In this document: positions 33,732-41,533 of the stretch, piece after piece | How the letters are laid out: every line of letters starts with the position of its first letter | Position numbering within the stretch: position 1 is the first letter of the stretch | Source of the DNA: Chloroflexi bacterium UBA6077 | GTDB lineage: Bacteria; Chloroflexota; UBA6077 | Reading direction: 5' to 3' | NCBI GenBank assembly: GCA_002436065.1 | Contig: DIXP01000092.1 | Coordinates: 62,001-126,000 of the forward strand | DNA: 64,000 nt | Notes under the pieces: generated by a model | Seen by the model: the letters and a program-made list of their open reading frames with translations, nothing else | Databases searched by the model: none | Told to the model about the DNA's origin: nothing | Translations under genes and position numbers: made by a program

Positions 33732-35357
33732 TTGCTCGGGGGTACCGGACTGCGAAAGCGGGAATCCAGATGCCGCTCTGCCGTGAGTGTCCAGGGTGAG
33801 GATGGACAGGTGGTTGTCCTCGTCGCCCTGATGCTGGTCCCGCTGCTGCTGCTGGTTGGCCTGGGAGTGGACTTTGGCATGATGTACATGGCCAAGGCCC
33901 GGCTGCAGAGGGCAGTGGATGCCTCGGCGCTCTCGGCTGCCGAATCGTTTTACCAGGCGGGCGTCGACCCCGCGGACAGGGCGAGGCAGTTCCTGGCGGC
34001 CAACTGCGTGATCGGGCCTCCTCCTCTGACCTGTGACGTGGCCTTTCCAGATACAGACACCTTGACGGTGAGGGCCACGCAGAGTATCAACACCTACTTC
34101 CTCTGCCTGCTGCCGGGGCTTGAATCGCTGGTGATAGCGGCCGAGGCGACTGTGGTGCTGGATTCCTATGCGGAGATGCCGATCAAGCCCACGGGGATCT
34201 TTGGAAAGCAGGGCCAGACCAATCCCTCCGTCTTTGGCCCGGAGGCAAGTTATTCCTTTGGCGATGCTTACAGCCCAACTCGGATCGACTCCGGGCAACC
34301 GAACCCGGAGCATGGCAAGCTGCCCTACGGGTATCTTTTCCGGCTCTACGTCCCGCCTACCTACAGCAGCGACGGACTAGTGGTGGAGCTGTTCGACCCG
34401 GACTGCTACAACGCTCCGATTGTTCAGCACTTCGTTATAAATCCCAAGGCGACGCCGGTGGCCACCATGACCAACCCCGAGTGGTCGCAGGACCCCAACA
34501 GGGAAAGGCACAACACCGGGGTGAAGCTGAATCACTACGGAGATAGTTGGCACAAGTACTTCAGGGTGGATGAGAACCGTGGTCCTTCCGGGGAGCAGGA
34601 CCGCTACGAGAGTTCATGGAGTACCGAGACCCGTTATACCCTCTGGCACTTCAGCACCGAGTTGATTAACATCAACCCCTTTGCCAACCCCGCGACCCTT
34701 GGCACCAAGGTGGCGGAGTACGTGGTGAGAAACGACCCCAACACCGATCTCAAGTGGATCACCCCTCCTGGCTTCACTGTTGAGCTTGGATCCTGGGGAC
34801 AGGAACTGGACGGAAGCCGCAACTTCTACCTGTACGTCCAGACCATCGATGGCTCCAGCGAGAACGGGTTCGACATCCGCACCGGTCCGCCTGGGCAGGC
34901 CGAGGAGCCGAACGTGAACGAGCAGCAGATCTATAGTTGGGACTCCGGCGGTTCCATGGTGTTCGCGCGCCGCGCGTACCCAATGAACAACGCCGACATT
35001 GGGACCTATTGGGTCTACCTTACCCAGGTGCCGGAGAATGCCGCCGGCATGACCCTGTACGTCCGCCATTTCGACAACGATGGGGACAACCAGTCGATCC
35101 CCTACTATCTCGAGGATGCCTCTGGCACCAACTATTTGGTGGCCACGGGGAAGCTATCCGGCAGCGGCCGCTGGTACTGCTCCGATACGAACAGGGCTGA
35201 CGTGATATCGATCCCAGCCAAAGGCACACCGCTCTATGAGACCGTCTTCGGAGGTGATCGCAAGTCAGCCTGGCTGAAGGGGCAATACCCGATGACAATC
35301 CGGCAAGACACCAGCGTCTGGGAACTGCTCTACATTCGCCCACGGTTGCTCAAGTAG
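33732..35357 (+). CDS. TadG-like protein with large extracytoplasmic domain
   Basis: 541 aa from a TTG at 33732, five bases after GGAGG. It has the N-terminal TadG-type segment EDGQVVVLVALMLVPLLLLVGLGVDFGMMYMAKARLQRAVDASALSAAE (in parts), then about 400 residues of extracellular domain rich in aromatic and polar residues. Sections such as SYSFGDAYSPTRIDSGQPNPEHGKLPYG-type, FRLYVPPTY, and YYLEDASGTNYLVATGKLSGSG suggest beta-sandwich folds. No von Willebrand A motif is visible. It probably crowns or anchors the pilus-like structure. Confidence 0.85.
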   Translation: MLGGTGLRKRESRCRSAVSVQGEDGQVVVLVALMLVPLLLLVGLGVDFGMMYMAKARLQRAVDASALSAAESFYQAGVDPADRARQFLAANCVIGPPPLTCDVAFPDTDTLTVRATQSINTYFLCLLPGLESLVIAAEATVVLDSYAEMPIKPTGIFGKQGQTNPSVFGPEASYSFGDAYSPTRIDSGQPNPEHGKLPYGYLFRLYVPPTYSSDGLVVELFDPDCYNAPIVQHFVINPKATPVATMTNPEWSQDPNRERHNTGVKLNHYGDSWHKYFRVDENRGPSGEQDRYESSWSTETRYTLWHFSTELININPFANPATLGTKVAEYVVRNDPNTDLKWITPPGFTVELGSWGQELDGSRNFYLYVQTIDGSSENGFDIRTGPPGQAEEPNVNEQQIYSWDSGGSMVFARRAYPMNNADIGTYWVYLTQVPENAAGMTLYVRHFDNDGDNQSIPYYLEDASGTNYLVATGKLSGSGRWYCSDTNRADVISIPAKGTPLYETVFGGDRKSAWLKGQYPMTIRQDTSVWELLYIRPRLLK

Positions 35358-35448
35358 GACCAACCGTCTGCCCACGGCAACCGGTTCGAATCACGGAACG
35401 GGGCACGGGCATCAGGCTCGGCGCTGCGACAGCTTCGTGGGGACAACA

Positions 35449-35483
35449 GCAGCACCCGCCTTGCCGAGCAAGGCGGGTGCTGC
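35449..35483. terminator. 16-bp perfect hairpin, bidirectional terminator candidate
   Basis: GCAGCACCCGCCTTGC (35449-35464) pairs exactly with 35468-35483 across a CGA loop. It lies 92 bases after the tadG-like stop codon and 46 bases beyond the end of the convergent small secreted-peptide gene. Confidence 0.8.
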
Positions 35484-35528
35484 GCCGGCTTCATTACGAT
35501 TCAGTGTCGCCCCGGGAGGCTTGGCCGG

Positions 35529-35741
35529 CTATTCGTCCCAATCCCACCCGTTGATGACAATCACACCACCGCCTGGCTTCACCGGACAGGGATTGATGGA
35601 CTTGCCTGACTTCACCAAGCAGGGGTTGTCTGGATTCACCGAGTCATCCCAGTCCCAGCCGGCCAACGCCACTGTCGAAGACAGCGCCATCATCAGTGCC
35701 AGCGCCAACGTTACTACCAGGGTCAGCGTAGCCTTTCTCAC
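35529..35741 (-). CDS. Small secreted peptide with paired WDWD and NPC-VK motifs
   Basis: About 70 aa from a GTG at 35741 (VRKATLTLVVTLALALMMAL) with GGAGG ten bases upstream; an in-frame ATG at 35759 is possible. It has a clear Sec signal peptide ending STVALA, leaving a mature peptide of about 43 residues. The mature part begins GWDWDDS and ends GWDWDE, with two NPC-VK units between (NPCLVK, NPCPVK), so it has two cysteines in an internal repeat. I do not recognise the family. It faces the tad-like genes and might be a surface factor, a peptide signal or a metal-binding peptide. The overlapping plus-strand frame lacks such structure. Confidence 0.65.
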   Translation of the reverse strand: MRKATLTLVVTLALALMMALSSTVALAGWDWDDSVNPDNPCLVKSGKSINPCPVKPGGGVIVINGWDWDE

Positions 35742-35957
35742 CTTTGCATATCCTCCCATTCCTCGAGTTAATTTGTGCCCGTAGTGCGAATCGAGCCAGA
35801 ACTGGCCCAACGCCTCAAGGTTCGGAGATTGCTACAAGGAAAGAAACGTGACCTCCTGTGGCAACCTGGCGATCCTCCCGGCGCCGCGGTACGGCCAGTG
35901 CGAACCCATGATTTTGCGCTCACGCGCTCGGCGGATTAGCCCTTCTCAGGGAAACCT

Positions 35958-35977
35958 AGAAGGTAGAATTACCTTCT
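35958..35977 (-). terminator. Hairpin 3' of hutH
   Basis: AGAAGGTA (35958-35965) pairs with TACCTTCT (35970-35977) around GAAT, 24 bases beyond the hutH stop codon on the minus strand. It is a short stem and a plausible terminator. Confidence 0.55.
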
Positions 35978-36000
35978 CGCCGCCAGTGTAGTCCGGAGAT

Positions 36001-37539
36001 CTACTCTGTAAATAGCCCGATAGTACTATCCGCGCAGTTCGCTGCCGAATCTGTCAGCCGGCCGGTGCGGATATGCTCTGCCACCCGCTCGATCTCGTCG
36101 GATAGCGGCCGGTCCCTCTCCAGGGATGGAGCCACTTCTCGCACGCCGGTGACAGCGGCCTCCAGGGATGGAGTGGTTCGCAAGGGGCGGTGCTCCTCGA
36201 TGCCCTGGACCCCGCACAGCAGCTCCACAGCCACGATCCGTCGTGCGTTCTCCAGGATGGCCCTAAGCTGCACGGCTGAAGTGGCGCCCAGGGAGTTGAA
36301 GTCCTCCATCCCGGCCGAGGTGGGGATGGAGTGGAGGGTAGCGGGCATTCCCAGGATGCTGTTCTCCGCGCACAGCGCGGCCGCGGTGTACTGGGCCACC
36401 ATGTAGCCGGAGTTGAGCCCTGGGTTCTTTGCTAGGAAGGGGGAAAGCCCGCTGAAAGCCGCGCTTAGGAGGCGGTAGCTGCGTCGGTCCGAGAAGTTTC
36501 CCAACTGGGTGATTACCATCTTTGCCACGTCCAGTGCCAAGGCAATTGGCTGGCCGTGGAAGTTGCCTCCGGAAAGGATATCGCCGGATTCTGGGAAGCA
36601 GAGGGGGTTATCGGTGGCGGAGTTCAACTCCCGCTCCACGATCTGGCGAGCGAAGCCGAGTCCCTCTCGCACAGCCCCAAACACCTGAGGGGCGCAGCGC
36701 AGGGAGTAAGGGTCCTGCACCCTGGGGCAGTCGTGCTGGTGGGATTCGTTGATCTGACTTCCCTCTAACAGGGTGTGGAGATGGGCGGCCGAGGCTATCT
36801 GGCCGGGATGAGGGCGTACCGCTTGCAGGCGCGGATCGGAGGGCCGCATGGAGCCCTTGAACGCCTCAATGCTGAGTGCACAGGCGATCTCCGCCGCCTC
36901 CACGAGGCGGTCGGCGTCGTGGAGGGCGAGCGCCCCGTAGGCTGCCATGAACTGGGTGCCGTTGATCAGCGCCAGCCCCTCCTTGGCCGCCAGGGTGAGT
37001 GGTGACAGCCCTGCCCTGGAGAGCGCCTCGTCGCCGGCCATGATGCTGCCCTGGAACTCCGCCTGCCCCTGTCCGATCACGACCAGGGCAAGGTGGGCAA
37101 GGGGTGCCAGGTCGCCGCTGGCCCCCACCGACCCACGGGAGGGGATGACCGGATGCACCCCGCGATTCAGCATGTCTAGCAGCAGCCGAACCAGCTCCTC
37201 TCGCACTCCAGAGTACCCTTTGGCCAGAGCGTTGAGGCGTAGCAGCAGCATGGCACGAGACACTTCGGTGGGAACCGGGTCTCCGACCCCGGCGGAGTGG
37301 CTCATAATCAGGTTCCGCTGAAGCTCCGCCACCTGGTCGAGGGGGATGGGGATGTTGGCGAGCAGGCCGAAACCGGTGTTCACGCCGTAGACCGGCTCGG
37401 CACCGGTCGCCTTGGTGGCCACCAGCTCGCGGGAAGCGTGGAACCTTGCGGGCAGCTCCAGCCGGACCGCCGCGCCTCTGCGGGCGACCTCCACGACTCG
37501 ATCTATGGTGAGGGATTCCCCATCGGCTACGATCTCCAT
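36001..37539 (-). CDS. hutH: Histidine ammonia-lyase
   Basis: 512 aa from ATG 37539 behind AAGGAGG. It has the MIO-forming ASG tripeptide (140-142) in GSVGASGDLAPLAHL, the SH pair at 80-81 (MSHSAG) that marks histidine rather than phenylalanine/tyrosine lyases, YGVNTGFG, and NFHGQPIALALD. It converts histidine to urocanate and ammonia. hutU, hutI and hutG are not in the window, so complete degradation cannot be shown. It is divergent from a TetR gene with an operator between them. Confidence 0.95.
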   Translation of the reverse strand: MEIVADGESLTIDRVVEVARRGAAVRLELPARFHASRELVATKATGAEPVYGVNTGFGLLANIPIPLDQVAELQRNLIMSHSAGVGDPVPTEVSRAMLLLRLNALAKGYSGVREELVRLLLDMLNRGVHPVIPSRGSVGASGDLAPLAHLALVVIGQGQAEFQGSIMAGDEALSRAGLSPLTLAAKEGLALINGTQFMAAYGALALHDADRLVEAAEIACALSIEAFKGSMRPSDPRLQAVRPHPGQIASAAHLHTLLEGSQINESHQHDCPRVQDPYSLRCAPQVFGAVREGLGFARQIVERELNSATDNPLCFPESGDILSGGNFHGQPIALALDVAKMVITQLGNFSDRRSYRLLSAAFSGLSPFLAKNPGLNSGYMVAQYTAAALCAENSILGMPATLHSIPTSAGMEDFNSLGATSAVQLRAILENARRIVAVELLCGVQGIEEHRPLRTTPSLEAAVTGVREVAPSLERDRPLSDEIERVAEHIRTGRLTDSAANCADSTIGLFTE

Positions 37540-37568
37540 GGCCACCTCCTTTCCTTCCCAGTGCATTA

Positions 37569-37631
37569 TTGCACAGGCTTGTGCGGCATCGGTATAATGG
37601 CCCCTGAAAACAGACCGACGGGTCGGTTTGT
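37569..37631 (+). promoter_or_regulatory. TetR promoter and operator palindrome
   Basis: TTGCAC (37569-37574), 18 bases, TATAAT (37593-37598) form a forward promoter. Just downstream is the palindrome ACAGACCGAC-GG-GTCGGTTTGT (37610-37631, one mismatch), a typical TetR-family operator placed to block initiation. It lies 71 bases upstream of hutH on the other strand. Confidence 0.68.
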
Positions 37632-37659
37632 TCTTCGATGAGTGATTGTTGGCTCGGGG

Positions 37660-38466
37660 ATGGAAGTGGAAGCGACTCAGGGAAGCGATAGGCAGGCCGA
37701 GCGGCGGGAGTCCACCCGTCGGAAGATCCTCGATGCCGCCGTCCGGGTCTTCGCCGAAAAGGGCTACCACGAGGCCGCCGTCGACGACATCGTGCGAGCT
37801 TCCAGCACCTCAAAGGGGGCCGTGTACTTCCACTTCCCCAACAAACAGGGGGTCTTTCTCGCCCTGGTGGAGTATCTGTCCGGCCAGGTGATCGACCGGA
37901 TGGAGTTGGCCATCGATGCCGAGAAGGGCGGGATCAATCGCGTAGATTCAGCCCTGCGCACGGCTCTCCAGTTCTTCGGTTCCCATCGGAGCCTGGCCAG
38001 GATACTGGTGGTGGAGGTGCTGGGTCTGGGCAACAGCTTCCATCCCCGATTGCTGTCGCTCAGGGTCCGCTTCACGGAGCTCATCAAGAAACACCTGGAC
38101 CGGGCAGTGGCCGATGGCTCCATCCCGATCCAGGACACGGAGTTGGCTGCCCGAGTCTGGCTGGGGGCGCTCAACGAGCTGGCGGTCCGGTGGCTGTACG
38201 CCGAGAGCGAGGAATCGCTAGAGGCGCAGCTTCCCGCCCTGAGCGCCCTTCTGCTGCGTTCGATCGGATACGAGCAATCGGCTCTCAGCGATCAGCTATC
38301 AGCAATCAGCTGTCAGCCGTCAGCCATTGGCGTTCGACGGAAGGTTTGCAGCGGCGAGGAAGATGCGGAGTCTGGGGCGGGTGGTGTGCATGACAGGAGT
38401 ACATACGTTGGTGATGGCTCCAACGCAGCAGAGCGAGACCGACTTTCTAGAAAGGCTGATAGCTGA
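37660..38466 (+). CDS. TetR-family regulator with repeat-derived C-terminal tail
   Basis: 268 aa from ATG 37660 (GTG 37642 possible). The N-terminal helix-turn-helix is standard: RRKILDAAVRVFAEKGYHEAAVDDIVRAS, then STSKGAVYFHFPNKQGVFLALV (in parts). The regulatory domain appears complete by about residue 210 (LLLRSIGYEQSA). The last 55 residues are encoded by CAGCTATCAGC-type repeats and following sequence, and look acquired. The real ancestral end was probably near 38280. It likely represses itself and perhaps hutH. Confidence 0.88.
   Translation: MEVEATQGSDRQAERRESTRRKILDAAVRVFAEKGYHEAAVDDIVRASSTSKGAVYFHFPNKQGVFLALVEYLSGQVIDRMELAIDAEKGGINRVDSALRTALQFFGSHRSLARILVVEVLGLGNSFHPRLLSLRVRFTELIKKHLDRAVADGSIPIQDTELAARVWLGALNELAVRWLYAESEESLEAQLPALSALLLRSIGYEQSALSDQLSAISCQPSAIGVRRKVCSGEEDAESGAGGVHDRSTYVGDGSNAAERDRLSRKADS
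38286..38326. repeat. CAGCNATCAGC repeat array inside the TetR tail
   Basis: It is a run of degenerate 7-8 base units (CAGCGAT, CAGCTAT, CAGCAAT, CAGCTGT, CAGCCGT). The same units in inverse orientation occur at 38448-38486 over the ubiD start, and again at 40261-40289 and 40641-40678. Confidence 0.75.
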
Positions 38467-38473
38467 GAGCTGA
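38363..38473 (+). CDS. Possible 36-aa ORF overlapping the ubiD start
   Basis: ATG 38363, preceded by GAGG, encodes MRSLGRVVCM...RLIAES and stops with TGA whose A begins the ubiD ATG (TGATG overlap). It lies between inverted repeat arrays and inside the TetR tail in another frame. The overlap would allow translational coupling, but homology is not recognisable and it may be chance. Confidence 0.25.
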   Translation: MRSLGRVVCMTGVHTLVMAPTQQSETDFLERLIAES

Positions 38474-38486
38474 TGGCTGAAAGCTT
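38448..38486. repeat. Inverse GCTGATAGCTGA repeat array spanning the ubiD start
   Basis: GCTGATAGCTGAGAGCTGAT continues as GGCTGAAAGC, so repeat units supply the ubiD start codon and first codons (MAES). It is inverse to the array at 38286-38326. Confidence 0.7.
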
Positions 38487-40260
38487 TTACGACCTACAGG
38501 GCTTCCTTAGATACCTGGAGAAGAACGGTGAACTGCGGCGGGTCCCTGTGGAGGTGGACCCAGAGCTGGAGATCACCGAGATCGCGACGCGCGTAGTTCG
38601 GGAGAAGGGCCCCGCCCTCTTCTTTGAGAGGGTCAAGGGGGCGGACTTTCCCGTGGCGATCAACCTCTTTGGCTCCGAGCGCAGGATCGAGCTGGCCCTT
38701 GGCCGGCACCCCGCCGAGATCGGCCACTGGCTGCTGGGGCTGGCCGAGAGACTCAACCCCCCTACCTTCGGGAATGCCTGGGCCCAGCGGTCGTCGCTGC
38801 TGCCGCTGCTCAACATGCGGGTGGCAGGCGCTCGGAGGGCGCCGGTCCAGGAGGTATCGGAGGAGCCGGACCTGACCCGACTGCCGATCTTGAAGTGCTG
38901 GCCAGAGGACGGCGGGCGCTTCTTCACCTTCCCCCTGGTGCTCACCACCGATCCGGCCGGCCGGCGCAATCTGGGCATCTACCGGATGCAGCTCTTCGAT
39001 CCCCGCACCACTGGGATGCACTGGCAGATCCAGAAGGGCGGCAGGTTCCACCACTGGCAGGCCGAGCAGGAGGGTAAGCCGATCGAGGTTGCCGTGGCCC
39101 TGGGGGGAGACCCTGCCCTCATGCTCTCAGCCGCCGCCTCGCTGCCGGAGAGCATCGACGAGGTGGCCTTCTCCGGCCTGCTCCGTGGGAAACCCTGCCC
39201 CCTGATCAGGGCTAAGACCCTCTCGATGAAGGTGCCGGCGAACGCCGAGTTCATCCTGGAAGGGGTTGTTCAGCCGGCTGAGCGGAGGATGGAGGGACCC
39301 TTTGGTGACCACTACGGCTACTACTCCCGCCCCGCGCCATTCCCGGTCTTCCACATCAAGCGGGTCACCCGACGCCGCAACGCCGTGTACCCGGCGACGG
39401 TGGTCGGCAAGCCGCCTCAGGAGGACAAGTACATTGGCGACGCCGTCCAGGAGATGGTGGGGCCGCTGATGCGGCTGCTGAGGCCGGAGTTGGTGTCCCT
39501 GTGGGCCTACCACGAGGCCGGATTCCACAACCTGCTGGTGGCCTCGGTGCGGGTTCGGTACCGGCGTGAGGCGATCAAGACCGGCCTCGCTCTGCTGAGC
39601 GAGAGCCAACTGGCCCTGACGAAGTGCGTCATCCTGGTGGATGCCAACGTCAACTCCAGGGACTTCGATGCCGTCCTGAAGGCGATCCGGCGCAACTTCG
39701 ATCCAGCGCGGGACCTGACCATCATACCAAGGGCCCCCATCGATACCCTGGACTTCTCCAGCTTCCGGATGCACCTCGGGTCCAAGATGATCATCGACGC
39801 CACCTCGCCGGTGGAGGAGGACCTCCTTCCGGAGGAATCGGAAGGAGATGAGGGACAGCCTTCCAATTCCCGGCCGATCGTGGAGTCCCTGGATCCCCGC
39901 ATCCGGCGATGGCAGCTGATTGGCGGCGTGATGCTGGTGGTCAAGGTCTCATCGGGGGGGCGGGAGATCTGCGAGAAGCTGTTGCGCTCCGGCCCGCCCT
40001 CCGGGGTGAAGATGGTGGTCGCGGTCTCCGAGGACCTGGACCTCCAGGATCGGGAGCAGCTTCTATGGGGGATCTTCACCAGGTTCGATCCCGCTCGCGA
40101 CGTGGTGTTTGCCCACAGCGAGATGCGGGGGGCGATGCCCATCTATCACGGCCCCATGGGGATAGACGCCACATTCAAGGAGGGCTACCCCGCCCCGCTC
40201 GTGATGCCCGAGGATGTCGTCTCAAAGGTTTCCCGCCGCTGGGGAGAGTACTTTCAATAG
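38473..40260 (+). CDS. UbiD-family prFMN-dependent decarboxylase (menaquinone type, MqnL-like)
   Basis: 595 aa. Strong UbiD-family landmarks: FYDLQGFLRYLEKNGELRRV N-terminus, EGPFGDHYGYYSR-like segment, YPATVVGKPPQEDKYIGDAVQEM, VDANVNSRDFDAVLKAIRRNFDPARDLTI and LDFSSFRMHLGSKMIIDAT (in parts). It is longer than E. coli UbiD because of a C-terminal domain (IRRWQLIGGVMLVVKV to the end), as in futalosine-pathway decarboxylases. With ubiA and ubiE homologues in the same run, it probably decarboxylates a prenylated naphthoate. It needs prenylated FMN from a UbiX not seen here. Confidence 0.9.
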   Translation: MAESFYDLQGFLRYLEKNGELRRVPVEVDPELEITEIATRVVREKGPALFFERVKGADFPVAINLFGSERRIELALGRHPAEIGHWLLGLAERLNPPTFGNAWAQRSSLLPLLNMRVAGARRAPVQEVSEEPDLTRLPILKCWPEDGGRFFTFPLVLTTDPAGRRNLGIYRMQLFDPRTTGMHWQIQKGGRFHHWQAEQEGKPIEVAVALGGDPALMLSAAASLPESIDEVAFSGLLRGKPCPLIRAKTLSMKVPANAEFILEGVVQPAERRMEGPFGDHYGYYSRPAPFPVFHIKRVTRRRNAVYPATVVGKPPQEDKYIGDAVQEMVGPLMRLLRPELVSLWAYHEAGFHNLLVASVRVRYRREAIKTGLALLSESQLALTKCVILVDANVNSRDFDAVLKAIRRNFDPARDLTIIPRAPIDTLDFSSFRMHLGSKMIIDATSPVEEDLLPEESEGDEGQPSNSRPIVESLDPRIRRWQLIGGVMLVVKVSSGGREICEKLLRSGPPSGVKMVVAVSEDLDLQDREQLLWGIFTRFDPARDVVFAHSEMRGAMPIYHGPMGIDATFKEGYPAPLVMPEDVVSKVSRRWGEYFQ

Positions 40261-40681
40261 CTGTCAGCGATCAGCTATCAGCAGTCAGCTTTCGGAGGCG
40301 AGAGATGAGGGACTTCAGGGGGCTAAAGGTGTGGGAGAAGTCCCATCATTTGACTCTGTCCATGTACAGAGTAACGAATGTCTTTCCGAAAGGAGAAATG
40401 TACGGGCTAACCAGCCAGATCCGTAGGGCTAGTGCTTCGATCCCCGCGAACATTGCTGAGGGATGTGGCAAGAGCGGAGATGCAGAATTGGCGCGGTTCC
40501 TCCAAATAGCCATGGGTTCTGCCAGCGAGCTTGAGTACCACCTTCTCCTAGCTCGGGATCTGGGCTTCCTGAAGGATGACTCCTATTTGGCGCTCTCGAC
40601 AGAAGTAACCGATGTGAAGCGAATGCTGGCTTCTTTCATCCACAAGCTGAAAGCTGAAGGCTGACTGCTGATAGCTGAACC
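40261..40681 (+). mobile_element. S23-type cassette framed by 19-bp inverted repeats
   Basis: TCAGCTATCAGCAGTCAGC (40271-40289) and its exact reverse complement (40660-40678) frame a single gene. The cassette begins right after the ubiD stop codon and ends three bases before the ubiA ATG. The right repeat contains the stop codon of the enclosed gene. Its form suggests a transposable or exchangeable unit without its own transposase. Confidence 0.65.
40305..40664 (+). CDS. Four-helix-bundle protein (S23/IVP family)
   Basis: 119 aa from ATG 40305 behind GGAGG. It has family motifs FRGLKVWEKSHHLTLSMYRVT, FPKGEMYGLTSQIRRASASIPANIAEG and ARFLQIAMGSASELEYHLLLARDLG (in parts). First found inside 23S rRNA intervening sequences, the family is widespread as isolated genes; function is unknown, with a possible RNA-binding or diversity-generating accessory role. 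It splits the otherwise continuous ubiD-ubiA run and is enclosed by inverted repeats. Confidence 0.9.
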   Translation: MRDFRGLKVWEKSHHLTLSMYRVTNVFPKGEMYGLTSQIRRASASIPANIAEGCGKSGDAELARFLQIAMGSASELEYHLLLARDLGFLKDDSYLALSTEVTDVKRMLASFIHKLKAEG

Positions 40682-41533
40682 ATGACTAGACGACTGCTAC
40701 TGCTGCTCGACGCTATCAAGTTCGAGCATTCCATATTCGCCCTGCCGTTCGCCTACATAGGGATGGTTTTGGCGTCCGGGGGGTTCCCGTCGTGGAGCCA
40801 GATCCTGTGGATAACGGTCGCCATGGTTGGGGCGCGCTCCCTGGCGATGGCCACTAACCGAGTGGCCGACGCCAGCATCGATGCACTGAACCCACGCACT
40901 GCCGGCAGGGCGATCCCTCGAGGGCTCCTGTCCCGTTCGGATATGGTGCTGCTGGCTGCCATTGGCCTGGTGGTGATGTTCTTCGCCGCCTGGCAGTTGA
41001 ATCCACTCTGCTTCCTGCTGGCACCCCTGGCGGGCATCGTACTGGTTGGCTACTCCTGGACCAAGCGGTTCACCTGGCTCTCCCATGCCGTCCTGGGGGT
41101 GGCCGATGGTTGCGCGCCCGCGGGCGGGTGGATAGCCGTGACGGGCACGGTGGATCTGCCGGCGGTGCTGTTGGGCCTGGCAGTGGCGCTCTGGGTGGGG
41201 GGATTCGACCTGATCTACGCCTGCCAGGACGTGGCGTTCGACCGGCGAGAGCGGCTTCACTCCTTCCCGGCGCGATTTGGGATAGCCGCTGCCTTGCTGG
41301 CCTCCTCGATCGCCCACCTGGGCACCCTGCTGCTGCTGGCCCTCACCGGGCTGGTGTTGGGCCTGGGGTGGTTGTATTGGGCGGGCCTCGTCACCGCCGG
41401 GGCGTTGCTGCTGTACGAGCATAGCCTGGTGAAGCCGCATGACCTCTCCAAACTGGGGGTGTCCTTCTTTAACGTCAATGGCTACCTGGCCGTCATCGTC
41501 TTCATCTTCACTATAGGAGGGCTCTATCTATGA
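40682..41533 (+). CDS. UbiA-family prenyltransferase (MqnP-like)
   Basis: 283 aa, about eight membrane helices. It has the aspartate-rich prenyl-diphosphate motifs NRVADASIDALNPRT and YACQDVAFDRRERLHS, and the opening KFEHSIFALPFAYIGM typical of futalosine-pathway and 4-hydroxybenzoate type enzymes. It attaches the polyprenyl chain to the aromatic head group. The start lies just beyond the repeat of the S23 cassette, and the stop overlaps the next gene (ATGA). Confidence 0.93.
   Translation: MTRRLLLLLDAIKFEHSIFALPFAYIGMVLASGGFPSWSQILWITVAMVGARSLAMATNRVADASIDALNPRTAGRAIPRGLLSRSDMVLLAAIGLVVMFFAAWQLNPLCFLLAPLAGIVLVGYSWTKRFTWLSHAVLGVADGCAPAGGWIAVTGTVDLPAVLLGLAVALWVGGFDLIYACQDVAFDRRERLHSFPARFGIAAALLASSIAHLGTLLLLALTGLVLGLGWLYWAGLVTAGALLLYEHSLVKPHDLSKLGVSFFNVNGYLAVIVFIFTIGGLYL

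Noticed and set aside
35437..35784. Plus-strand 115-codon frame over the small secreted peptide
   Set aside because: It has no ribosome-binding site, contains the terminator hairpin and shows no domain; the minus strand has a proper signal peptide and repeats.
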